DNA of 64,000 nucleotides from Mycolicibacterium chitae (GTDB lineage: Bacteria; Actinomycetota; Actinomycetes; Mycobacteriales; Mycobacteriaceae). Of the stretch, positions 53,736 to 61,462 are shown one piece after another. A program made the translations under genes and the position numbers. Every line of letters starts with the position of its first letter. The stretch's first letter is position 1. The notes below the pieces were generated by a model that was given only the letters and a program-made list of their open reading frames with translations, had not been told where the DNA came from and ran no database searches. The stretch is taken from positions 372,001 through 436,000 of the forward strand of contig NZ_LR134355.1 in assembly GCF_900637205.1 (NCBI RefSeq), given 5' to 3'.

Positions 53736-55664
53736 ATGGCCAGCACCGCCACCGCGTTGCCGACCCGATCCCAGATCGAGGCCTGGGAGACCGCGCACCT
53801 GAGCGCGGCCGCACGCCGCTGGACCTCGACGGCCGAGTCATGGGACCGGACCTTCGAAGCGCTCCATCAGGAAGCGCTGGCCCCGGGCGGCACCCAGTTC
53901 GACGGCGCGACCGCGGCCGCCACCCGGCAGCGGACCCTGTCGGACAAGCTCACCGTCATCCGCATCGCCGAAGACCTGGTGGCCGCGGCCGCCGCGGCCA
54001 GGACCGGCGCCGATTCGGTGGCCGTGGCCAAGACCGCGGCCGTGGCGGCGATTGCCCGGGCCGAAGACGCGGGTTTCGATGTCGGTGAGGATCTGTCGCT
54101 CACCAGCCGGCGGGAGTTCACCGAAGCCGAGTTCGACGCCAAGCTTGCCGAAGCTCAGCGGCTGGCCGCCGAGATACGCACCGCCGCGGCCGGCCTGGTC
54201 CAGGCCGACGCGGGTGTCGCTGCGGCGGTGACCACTGCCGTGGCCTCCTTCGCCGAGGTCAGCTTCCCCGAACCGTCGCCGCCTGGCGACCCCGCGGTAC
54301 GTCCGGTCAACAACGAGATCCCCAAGGACGAGCCGAAGCCCGCGGAGGGTGACGAGACCGAACCGACCACCGGGGAGAACAGACCAGAGATCCCGCAGTC
54401 GCTGGAGGACCTGCTGGTTCCCGGCGCTGCCGGCGACGCGCCTGCCGACGAGTCCGACGTCGCCGACCCAGCGCAACCCGAGGATCTCGACGACGCGCTG
54501 ACCAGCATCGCCGGCGCGCCCGTCGGCGCACCGCAGAGTGTGGTGGAGCGCCTCAAGGATCAGATGAAAGGCGCGGGCAAGGGCGACCCGTCGCAGGACG
54601 CTGCGACCTACACCGAATCCCCGCTGGCGGCACCGATCGTCGCGGCGGACCCCTCGATGGTCGAGGATCAGGCGGCACGCGTCGATGCCGCGCGGCAGGC
54701 GGTTGCCGCCGCGCAGGCCGAACTCGATTCCGCCGCGGTGCAGGGCTATGTGCGGGGGCCCGGCGGTGGACCCGGCCGGGACACCACCGACTCTCTATCG
54801 CAGGCGCTGTTCGACGCCCGGCATAACCTGGCCGAACAGACCAGGATCCTCGAGGAACTCGGCCAGGCCCGCACCGACCTCGGCGGCCAGCCCGTCAGCA
54901 TCCCGGCCCTACCCCCGAACGCCGACGTGCAAGCGTTCCCACCCGCGCCGTCGGCCTTTGCCGAGGGCAGCCGCGCACTGAGCGAAGGCAGCTTCGGGCT
55001 GATCCCCGACGTCGCACATGACATCGAGGTGTTTCGGAACTGGGGCGAGCACTCCGGTGCTGACCAGGCTGGGGTCCTCCTGGATCTCGCGGGCATGGTG
55101 CCGTTGCCGGGCGGCAAAGCCGTCAGCGAAGCACTGCAACAGGGACTTGACGCTCTCTCGACCGGCGGCCGCCACGTCGATGACATCCCGAGCGGTGCCC
55201 ACCACAGCCTCGATAGTCCTGACGGACCCGCCGTCGACGCACCGACACCACAGGCACCCGACCCCGATTACCTTGCACGACTCGGGGTCGAAGACACCGC
55301 GGCACTCCTCGAGGCCAGCGAATCCGCGGGCGGTCACCTCATCGAACGCCACGTCGCTCAGACGCCCGCGGACCTCGCCGCGCGGATGGAGGCACGCCCT
55401 AGCCTCGACGCGGTTTCGACATTCGCGACAAAGGATGAAGCAGTCGCTGCAGTTGGCGCCACGCTTCGACAAAACCAATCAGCGATTGAAACCTGGGTCG
55501 CAGATGGAGCCGCAGACACACTCGTCCTTACGGCCGGGTTCGACGGAGGGGCTGTGTTGACAAGAGGCGCGGCTGAAACCGTCCCTGGTTCGTCTGCTCT
55601 AGTGGTACTGAAGGGTGATGGTGAAGGTAACTGGTACGTACTGACGGGATATTTGGAACCATGA
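53736..55664 (+). CDS. type VII-linked polymorphic toxin with C-terminal RNase A-like (CdiA-CT) domain
   Basis: A 642-residue modular protein. Residues 1-175 are Ala-rich and helical (ESX-type N-domain). Residues 175-260 are a Pro/Glu/Asp linker, and 270-400 a second helical region. Residues about 440-490 are a hydrophobic pre-toxin segment (GLIPDVAHDIEVF, DLAGMVPLPGGKAV). Residues 530-642 resemble the CdiA-CT RNase A domain: His539 and Arg550 (11 apart) and Thr637/Tyr639 in YVLTGYLEP fit the spacing I recall for the Yersinia kristensenii toxin (His175, Arg186, Thr276, Tyr278). Predicted activity: RNA cleavage in a target cell. GC falls near the 3' end. The stop overlaps the immunity gene as ATGA. 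Confidence 0.82.
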   Translation: MASTATALPTRSQIEAWETAHLSAAARRWTSTAESWDRTFEALHQEALAPGGTQFDGATAAATRQRTLSDKLTVIRIAEDLVAAAAAARTGADSVAVAKTAAVAAIARAEDAGFDVGEDLSLTSRREFTEAEFDAKLAEAQRLAAEIRTAAAGLVQADAGVAAAVTTAVASFAEVSFPEPSPPGDPAVRPVNNEIPKDEPKPAEGDETEPTTGENRPEIPQSLEDLLVPGAAGDAPADESDVADPAQPEDLDDALTSIAGAPVGAPQSVVERLKDQMKGAGKGDPSQDAATYTESPLAAPIVAADPSMVEDQAARVDAARQAVAAAQAELDSAAVQGYVRGPGGGPGRDTTDSLSQALFDARHNLAEQTRILEELGQARTDLGGQPVSIPALPPNADVQAFPPAPSAFAEGSRALSEGSFGLIPDVAHDIEVFRNWGEHSGADQAGVLLDLAGMVPLPGGKAVSEALQQGLDALSTGGRHVDDIPSGAHHSLDSPDGPAVDAPTPQAPDPDYLARLGVEDTAALLEASESAGGHLIERHVAQTPADLAARMEARPSLDAVSTFATKDEAVAAVGATLRQNQSAIETWVADGAADTLVLTAGFDGGAVLTRGAAETVPGSSALVVLKGDGEGNWYVLTGYLEP

Positions 55665-55984
55665 GCGAGGATTCGGTTTCGTACGCAATTCAGCAATTCT
55701 TTGGTGGGAACTTCCACCAGGACTGGGATCTGGAAGCGGAAAACTGGCAGAGTGTCATAGATAACTATGCGGTTGGCAAAGGCCCGTCACGACTCCACGC
55801 TTTAGCTCAAGACATCGATGATCTGCGTCAGATGCACGGTGAGGACGAACTGAAGGTGCTGATGCCTCGTCGCGCACACGCCGCCTACAATCCCCGGCCC
55901 ATCACCTACAAGGAATGGCTTGGGCTAGTCGCCGATCGGCTTCGCGGGCACGCGGCCGCAATCGAGGGCGGCGCAGCTCACTGA
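55661..55984 (+). CDS. CdiI-like immunity protein
   Basis: A 107-residue acidic protein with FFGGNFHQDWDLEAENWQSV near the start, a pattern typical of contact-dependent inhibition immunity proteins (CdiI_2-like). The remainder is predicted helical. ATG 55661 overlaps the toxin stop, so toxin and immunity are made together. The gene is much less GC-rich than the chromosome, which suggests transfer of the toxin tip and immunity gene as a cassette. Predicted to bind and block the RNase domain. Confidence 0.78.
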   Translation: MSEDSVSYAIQQFFGGNFHQDWDLEAENWQSVIDNYAVGKGPSRLHALAQDIDDLRQMHGEDELKVLMPRRAHAAYNPRPITYKEWLGLVADRLRGHAAAIEGGAAH

Positions 55985-56071
55985 TGAGGTGCGGTACGAC
56001 GGTATTCAATCGGTGCTGGCGGTGCCCCTGGAGATGCCGTTAGCTGAATATGACTGGCCGGGGATTGCCGG

Positions 56072-56079
56072 TCTGTTTG
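56072..56079. repeat. left target duplication of the IS256-family element
   Basis: TCTGTTTG, an exact copy of 59953-59960 on the other side of the element. Eight bases is normal for IS256-family transposition. Confidence 0.85.
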
Positions 56080-56154
56080 GATAGTGCCCCTTGGGGTGGT
56101 GGACTTCGGATCGGCGTGGGTTCACGCGTGGTGATCAACGAGTCGTGGTGAATG

Positions 56155-57230
56155 CTAGGCGATTTGGCGTTGTGAGGAAACCGGTTCGGTCACTGGGTGG
56201 GCGGCGGCGTGTTTTGCGTCGATGACTTTGCGCAGCTCAGCCATGGACACCTCGGACAGGTAGCGGCGGGTGACCTGCCATTCGTCGTGGGCCTCGATGA
56301 CCACCGCGGTGGCCAGCCGTAGGAACGCGGCGGGGTTGGGGAAGATCTCCACGACATCGGCACGGCGTTTGATCTCCTTGTTGAGCCGCTCGATGGGATT
56401 GTTCGACCAGATCTTCTGCCAGTGGGTGCGCGGGAACGCGGTAAAGGCCAGCACGTCGGCTTTCGCCTCATCCATCATCGCGGCCACCTTCGGAAAACTG
56501 CCCGAGAGCGTGTCAGCGACCTGATCCCACTGCGCAGCCACATCAGCGGGGTCGGTGTGGGCGAAGATCGTCTTGACCGCCGCGGTGACCGCCGGGGCGT
56601 GTTTGGCGGCCACCGCGCCATGCAGGTTGCGCATGAAATGGACCCGGCAGCGCTGCCAGGACGACCCGGTGAACTGCTGGGCCACGGCGGCTTTCAACCC
56701 GGCGTGGGCATCAGAGATCACCAGGTGCACCCCGGAAAGGCCGCGGGCCTTGAGCGAGGCCAGAAACTCCCGCCAGAACTCGAAAGACTCGCTGTCACCG
56801 ACCGCGGTGCCCAGCACCTCACGGGTCCCGTCGATCGAGACTCCGGTGGCCACCACCAACGCGTGAGAGACCACGTGGGCGCCGACGCGGACTTTGCAGA
56901 AGGTGGCGTCGCAGAAGACGTACGGGAACGTGGTGTGGGTCAGGCTGCGGGTACGGAAAGCCTCGATCTCGCGGTCGAGGCCGGCGCAGACGCGCGAGAC
57001 CTCCGATTTGGAGACCCCGGATCCAACCCCGAGTGCGGCGACCAGGTCATCGACGCTGCGGGTCGACACGCCATGGACGTAGGCCTCCATGATCACCGCA
57101 TGCAGGGCCTTGTCGATGCGACGGCGCCGTTCCAGCAGCGAGGGGAAGAAGGAGCCGGCCCGCAGTTTGGGGATCTTGACCTCGATATCGCCGGAGGTCG
57201 TCGATACCGTCTTGGGCCGATGCCCGTTGC
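56155..57230 (-). pseudogene. IS256-family transposase, C-terminal part (split by IS21)
   Basis: This is the larger part of the transposase, from NGHRPKT to the stop, about 358 codons. It retains DDE residues in CDATFCKVR, ISDAHAGLKAAV and NNPIERLNKEIKRR. The missing N-terminus lies at 59632-59810. Joining both parts at the TTGC duplication restores RSTHRNGHRPKT in frame and a 416-residue protein. A new ATG at 57279, inside the IS21 end, opens a 374-residue fused frame that keeps the catalytic core, so a shortened protein could still be made. Confidence 0.9.
57227..57230. repeat. left target duplication of the IS21-family element
   Basis: TTGC, repeated at 59632-59635. Removing 57231-59635 restores the transposase frame, which confirms the boundary. 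Confidence 0.85.
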
Positions 57231-57368
57231 TGACCGCGCTCACTGAAATTCCCCACTGACGCTCATCGAAATTCCCCACCCGTGTGGCTCCGCCGAGAAG
57301 GGCGGGCCTCCCTCGATGCTGCTGGTGTCTGACGCCAGTAGCTCCAGTCGAAGGAGGCCCGCTTTCTC

Positions 57369-58730
57369 ATGCTCACATGGGAGGACGACATGGAAGTACA
57401 CGCCCTACGAAAACGTGGTTGGTCGATCTCTGCGATTGCCCGTCACACCGGATTCGACCGCAAAACAGTCCGCAAGTATCTGGCCGGCGATGGCAAGCCC
57501 GGAGTGCGGGCCAGGTCGGGTCCGGATCCGTTCGACCCGTTCGTCGACTACGTGTCGGCCCGGCTGGTCGAGGACCCGCACTTGTGGGCCCGCACCCTTT
57601 ACGACGAGCTCGAAGACCTAGGTTTCGGGCTGTCGTATCAGAGCCTGACCCGCAACATCCGCACCCGAGGTTTGCGGCCGGATTGCCAGGCTTGCCGCAC
57701 CGCCACCGATCGGCCCAACGCCATCATCGCGCATCCGCCGGGTGAGGAAACCCAGTGGGACTGGCTGGAATTGCCCGATCCTCCCGAGTCGTGGGGTTGG
57801 GGCAAGAAGGCGTTCCTGTTGGTCGGATCGCTGGCACATTCTGGGAAATGGCGGGCAGTGCTCTCACCGTCGATGGATCAACCGCATCTGGTCGCCGCGA
57901 TCGACAAGATTTGCCGCGGCCTGGGTGGACTGAGCAGGGTGTGGCGGTTCGACCGGATGGCCACCGTGTGTGATCCCGGCTCAGGTCGAGTCACTGCATC
58001 GTTTTCCGGGGTGGCCAAACATTACGGGGTGTCGGTGGCGATCTGCCCGCCGCGCCGCGGTAACCGCAAAGGTGTGGTCGAGAAGGTCAATCACACTGCC
58101 GCGCAACGCTGGTGGCGCACCCTGGCTGACGACATGACCGTCGAACAGGCCCAAGCCAGTGTGGATCGTTTCTCCCGTGTGCGCGGGGACACCCGCATTC
58201 GGGCCACCGTCGGCGGGCGATCCTCGGTGGCCGTGGTCGCCAAGGCCGAACCGCTGGCGCCGGTGCCGGCGGCGCCGTATCCGGTGATCGTGTCGCAGTC
58301 CCGGACCGCCTCGCGCCAAGCGTTGGTGTCCTACCGCGGCAACCGGTACTCGGTGCCACCGGAGCTGGCTGCCGCGCAGGTGACGATCAGCCATCCAATC
58401 GGTGGCCAGTTCTGCGACATCGCCACCACGAGTGGGATCGTGATCGCGCGACACCGCATGGCTGCCGACGGGCTCGGTGTGATGGTCCGCGACAGCGGCC
58501 ACATCATCGCCCTGGACACCGCGGCGATGGCCACCGCCAACCCCGGGCGACCGCACCGCCGCAAGGAACGCATCCCACCCGGCCCGGCCGCCAAAACCGC
58601 TGCCGCACAACTGCGTGCGCTCCGCGATACCACCGCCAATTCTGCCGAATCAACCACGCCATCAACCGATTCCACTGTCATCGACCTGTCCGTCTACGAG
58701 CGGGCCGCCCAGAAAAGGACCCTGCAATGA
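57369..58730 (+). CDS. istA: IS21-family transposase IstA
   Basis: A 453-residue transposase. The N-terminal helix-turn-helix is WSISAIARHTGFDRKTVRKYL. The rve integrase core has the first Asp in EETQWDWLELP near residue 130 and the Glu in GVVEKVNHTAAQRWW near residue 240. The C-terminal beta domain has the YSVP segment in NRYSVPPELA. ATG 57369 or ATG 57390 are both possible starts. The stop overlaps istB (ATGA). Confidence 0.95.
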   Translation: MLTWEDDMEVHALRKRGWSISAIARHTGFDRKTVRKYLAGDGKPGVRARSGPDPFDPFVDYVSARLVEDPHLWARTLYDELEDLGFGLSYQSLTRNIRTRGLRPDCQACRTATDRPNAIIAHPPGEETQWDWLELPDPPESWGWGKKAFLLVGSLAHSGKWRAVLSPSMDQPHLVAAIDKICRGLGGLSRVWRFDRMATVCDPGSGRVTASFSGVAKHYGVSVAICPPRRGNRKGVVEKVNHTAAQRWWRTLADDMTVEQAQASVDRFSRVRGDTRIRATVGGRSSVAVVAKAEPLAPVPAAPYPVIVSQSRTASRQALVSYRGNRYSVPPELAAAQVTISHPIGGQFCDIATTSGIVIARHRMAADGLGVMVRDSGHIIALDTAAMATANPGRPHRRKERIPPGPAAKTAAAQLRALRDTTANSAESTTPSTDSTVIDLSVYERAAQKRTLQ

Positions 58731-59569
58731 CCCCCACCCCACGCACCCCGAAAACCACCACCGAGACACCGGCGGCCGCGGCAAGCCGCTATCAGCAACT
58801 GCGGTCGCACCTGGCCGAGCTTAAACTCACCGCTGCCGCCGAGGCCCTGCCCTCGGTGCTCGACCAGGCCACCGCCGAGGGCCTGTCGATCACGGTGGCC
58901 CTGGAGCGGCTGCTGGCCGCCGAAGTCGATGCCAGCACCGCCCGCCGCCTCGCTGGAAGATTGCGGTTCGCCAACCTGCCCACCCCCGCCACCCTCGCCG
59001 ATTTCGATGTCGACGCCGCCGCCGGCATCGACCGCGCACTGATCGACGAACTGGGCACCTGCCGCTACCTCGAATCGGCAACCAACGTCCTACTGATCGG
59101 CCCGCCGGGCACAGGAAAAACGCACTTATCAGTTGGATTAGCAAGGGCCGCAGCACATGCCGGATACCGCACCTACTTCACTACCGCCGCCGACCTGGCC
59201 GCACGCTGCCACCGCGCCGCCATCGAGGGACGCTGGGCCACCACCATGCGGTTCTACGCCGGCCCAACACTGCTGGTGATCGACGAACTGGGCTACCTGC
59301 CACTACCAGCTGAGGCAGCCTCGGCGCTGTTTCAAGTCGTATCCCAACGCTATTTGAAGACCAGCATCGTCATCACCACCAACCGCGGGGTCGGCGCATG
59401 GGGCGAAGTACTCGGTGACACCACCGTCGCCGCCGCCATGCTCGACCGCCTCCTACACCGGTCGGTGGTCATCAATCTCGACGGCGAGTCCTACCGGCTA
59501 CGCGACCACCACGCCGCCGCCGAAAGCCTCCGCCGAGCCGCCACCGGAACCCGTCAACCCCTACACTGA
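58727..59569 (+). CDS. istB: IS21-family helper ATPase IstB
   Basis: A 280-residue AAA+ protein with Walker [11 protein letters not shown] near residue 125, Walker B LLVIDELGYLPL near 182 and sensor region IVITTNRGVGAWGEVLGD. It helps IstA select and join target DNA. ATG 58727 overlaps the istA stop, as in other IS21 elements. Complete. Confidence 0.95.
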   Translation: MTPTPRTPKTTTETPAAAASRYQQLRSHLAELKLTAAAEALPSVLDQATAEGLSITVALERLLAAEVDASTARRLAGRLRFANLPTPATLADFDVDAAAGIDRALIDELGTCRYLESATNVLLIGPPGTGKTHLSVGLARAAAHAGYRTYFTTAADLAARCHRAAIEGRWATTMRFYAGPTLLVIDELGYLPLPAEAASALFQVVSQRYLKTSIVITTNRGVGAWGEVLGDTTVAAAMLDRLLHRSVVINLDGESYRLRDHHAAAESLRRAATGTRQPLH

Positions 59570-59631
59570 CCGGTGCTCACAGGTGAGGAATTTCGGCGAG
59601 CACACCTGGGGACGTTCGATGAGCGCGATCA

Positions 59632-59635
59632 TTGC
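59632..59635. repeat. right target duplication of the IS21-family element
   Basis: TTGC, matching 57227-57230. Confidence 0.85.
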
Positions 59636-59810
59636 GGTGCGTGCTGCGTTCGCCGCTGCGTTGGTAGCGTCCGGCCCCGATGGTCTCGGTGGCCTCGGCC
59701 TCGATCAACGCCTGCAGCCCGGCGCGGATCAGCTCGGCGAACACCGCCCCAGCATCAGCGGACTTGAGTGCATCGAGCTGGGCGAGCAAGGCAGAATGGT
59801 CCTGGGTCAT
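59632..59810 (-). pseudogene. IS256-family transposase, N-terminal part
   Basis: ATG 59810 opens MTQDHSALLAQLDAL and reaches RSTHRN before the IS21 boundary, about 59 codons. The motif YQRSGERSTHRN is the usual IS256 segment (ERxxYRNG type) just before the conserved GxRPxT. Beyond the boundary the frame runs into IS21 sequence and soon stops. It is the missing start of the gene whose remainder lies at 56155-57230. Confidence 0.88.
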
Positions 59811-59952
59811 CGCGTGGTGCGTCCTTTGCTTGAGTCACTTGGTAGGTAACTCACTGACCACTACGCGATGGCCCGCCCGAAAGCCTTCACCGACACACCC
59901 GGGCCCGGGTCGTCCTCAGCTCCGAAACCCCACCACCCCAGGGGACTTACCC

Positions 59953-59960
59953 TCTGTTTG
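59953..59960. repeat. right target duplication of the IS256-family element
   Basis: TCTGTTTG, matching 56072-56079. The stretch from here to 60299 holds only the 3' half of the interrupted frame described at 55989; the last 110 bases show nothing recognisable. Confidence 0.85.
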
Positions 59961-60299
59961 TCGTTCCCGACGTCATTAATTTTTGCTGGACGCAAGAGCC
60001 GCGCCATGGCACGAGAACTGCGTGGACAATATTGCGGTCGGTGCCAAAGTTCGACTCGAAGGGGCTGACTTTCCATTTTGTCGGGTCCCCCACGTTTTCC
60101 TGGATTTCACGGCAAAATCTGGCTACTGCTGATCAGGAAAGATCGATGAGCTCGAAGATTCGGCGCCGCCCCGATCCCCGGTCCTGAATCGACGGCAAGC
60201 CCGGCAGAATCCGCGACTGTCAGCACTTGATGACGCGTTTTAATCGGAGGGCGGCCCGGAGACGGTGCTGATGTGATGGATGTGACCCGCGACAAGGGG

Positions 60300-61460
60300 T
60301 CAGCGTAGCCAGTCCCCGATCCGGCGCACCGCCTCGTCGATGTCGGAGGTCGGACCGGCGAAGGACAGCCGGACATAGGACCCACCGCGGACGGGGTCGA
60401 AATCGATGCCCGGGGCGATCGCCACCCCGGTGTCGGCCAGCAGCTTCTCGCAGAATCCCAGGGAATCCGTGGTGAATTCGGAGACGTCGGCGTACACGTA
60501 GAACGCGCCGTCGGTCGGCGCCAGCCGGTCGATGCCGATGGCGCGCAGCCCTTCCAGTAGCCCAATTCGGTTGGCGCCGTAGTGCACCAGATGGCCCTCG
60601 GACTCCGCGATCGAATCCGCCTCGAACGCCGCGACGGCCGCAAGCTGGGACAGCACGGGCGGGCAGATGGTGAAGTTGCCGGTCAGACGGTCCACCGCCC
60701 GCTGCAGCGACTGCGGCACCAGCAGCCAGCCCAGCCGCCAGCCCGTCATCGCGAAGTACTTCGAAAAGCTGTTGACCACCACGGCATTTCGCGAGGTGCT
60801 CCACGCGCAGCTGGTCTCCGGGGCCCCGGGGTACACCAGGCCGTGGTAAACCTCGTCGCTGATCAGCCGGACCCCGGTCTCCTCGCACCAGACGGCGATC
60901 GCGGCCAACTCGGCGGGCGGGATGACGGTCCCGGTCGGATTGGCGGGGCTGGCCACCATCACCCCGGCCAGCGGCCGTTCGGCGTGCGCCGCGGCCAGCA
61001 TCGCCACCGTGGGCTGGAACCTGGTGTCCGGGCCGCAGGCGATGTCGACGACCTCGCAACCCAGCGCCGACAGGATGTTGCGGTAACAGGGATAGCCGGG
61101 GCTGGTCACCACCACCCGATCACCGACGTCGAAGCAGGCCAGGAACGCCAGCAGGAACCCGCCCGAGGATCCGGTGGTGATCACCACGTCGGCGGGGTCG
61201 ACCGCCACGCCGTGCTTGGTGTCGTAGGACTGCGCTATCGCCTCGCGCAGTTCCGGGATCCCCAGCGCCACGGTGTATCCGAGCTGGTTGCCCTCCAACG
61301 CGGCGGCCGCCGCCTCGCGGACCGGCCCCGGGGCGCCCACACTCGGCTGCCCGGCCGACAGATTCACCAGGTCGCCGTGGCTGCGCTGCCGCTCGGCCGC
61401 GGCCAGCCAGACGTCCATGACATAGAACGGCGGGATACCCGCTCTCAGCGCGGTCTTCAC
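60300..61460 (-). CDS. aspB: pyridoxal-phosphate aminotransferase, AspB-like
   Basis: A 386-residue fold-type I aminotransferase. VNLSAGQPSVGAPGPVREA is near residue 32, SPANPTGTVIP near 165, and DEVYHGLVY near 195 has the cofactor Asp/Tyr. The PLP Lys lies in VNSFSKYFAMTGWRLGW near 231, and Arg in SYVRLSFAG near 370 binds the carboxylate. GTG 61460 is chosen; the open frame upstream is a shadow of fadE33. It follows fadE33 by two bases, an order also found at Rv3565. Amino-group donor and acceptor are not certain. Confidence 0.9.
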   Translation of the reverse strand: MKTALRAGIPPFYVMDVWLAAAERQRSHGDLVNLSAGQPSVGAPGPVREAAAAALEGNQLGYTVALGIPELREAIAQSYDTKHGVAVDPADVVITTGSSGGFLLAFLACFDVGDRVVVTSPGYPCYRNILSALGCEVVDIACGPDTRFQPTVAMLAAAHAERPLAGVMVASPANPTGTVIPPAELAAIAVWCEETGVRLISDEVYHGLVYPGAPETSCAWSTSRNAVVVNSFSKYFAMTGWRLGWLLVPQSLQRAVDRLTGNFTICPPVLSQLAAVAAFEADSIAESEGHLVHYGANRIGLLEGLRAIGIDRLAPTDGAFYVYADVSEFTTDSLGFCEKLLADTGVAIAPGIDFDPVRGGSYVRLSFAGPTSDIDEAVRRIGDWLR

Positions 61461-61462
61461 CC

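Larger units (their letters stand above)
57231..59631 (+). mobile_element. IS21-family insertion sequence, 2401 bp
   Basis: Bounded by inverted ends TGACCGCGCTCA (left, plus strand) and TGATCGCGCTCA (right, minus strand). Subterminal GAAATTCCCCAC repeats occur at 57245-57256 and 57268-57279, with a variant at 59594-59583 on the minus strand; such multiple terminal repeats are typical of IS21. It carries istA and istB in overlapping order and is flanked by the 4-bp duplication TTGC. Both genes look intact, so the element may be active. Confidence 0.92.
56080..59952 (-). mobile_element. IS256-family insertion sequence carrying a nested IS21-family element
   Basis: The ends are imperfect inverted repeats: about 30 bases from 56080 on the plus strand and from 59952 on the minus strand share CCCCT-GGGGTGGTGG and TTCGGA blocks. 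Without the nested element the length is about 1.47 kb, normal for IS256-type elements. Its single transposase gene runs on the minus strand and is interrupted. The element is flanked by the 8-bp duplication TCTGTTTG. Confidence 0.88.
55989..60187 (+). pseudogene. fourth reading frame of the toxin operon, split by the IS256/IS21 nest
   Basis: GTG 55989 lies five bases after the immunity stop. The frame runs to 56079 and, after removal of 56080-59960 (element plus one copy of the 8-bp duplication), continues without a stop from 59961 to TGA 60185-60187. That gives 106 codons in one frame, exactly divisible by three. The rebuilt 105-residue product is aromatic-rich (several Trp and Phe) and both halves share the low GC of the immunity gene. 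No family recognised; it could be a second immunity or accessory protein. A chance frame is not excluded. Confidence 0.45.

Noticed and set aside
59868..60068. 66-codon plus-strand frame across the IS256 right end
   Set aside because: It spans the element boundary and target duplication, so it cannot be an ancestral gene. No ribosome site.
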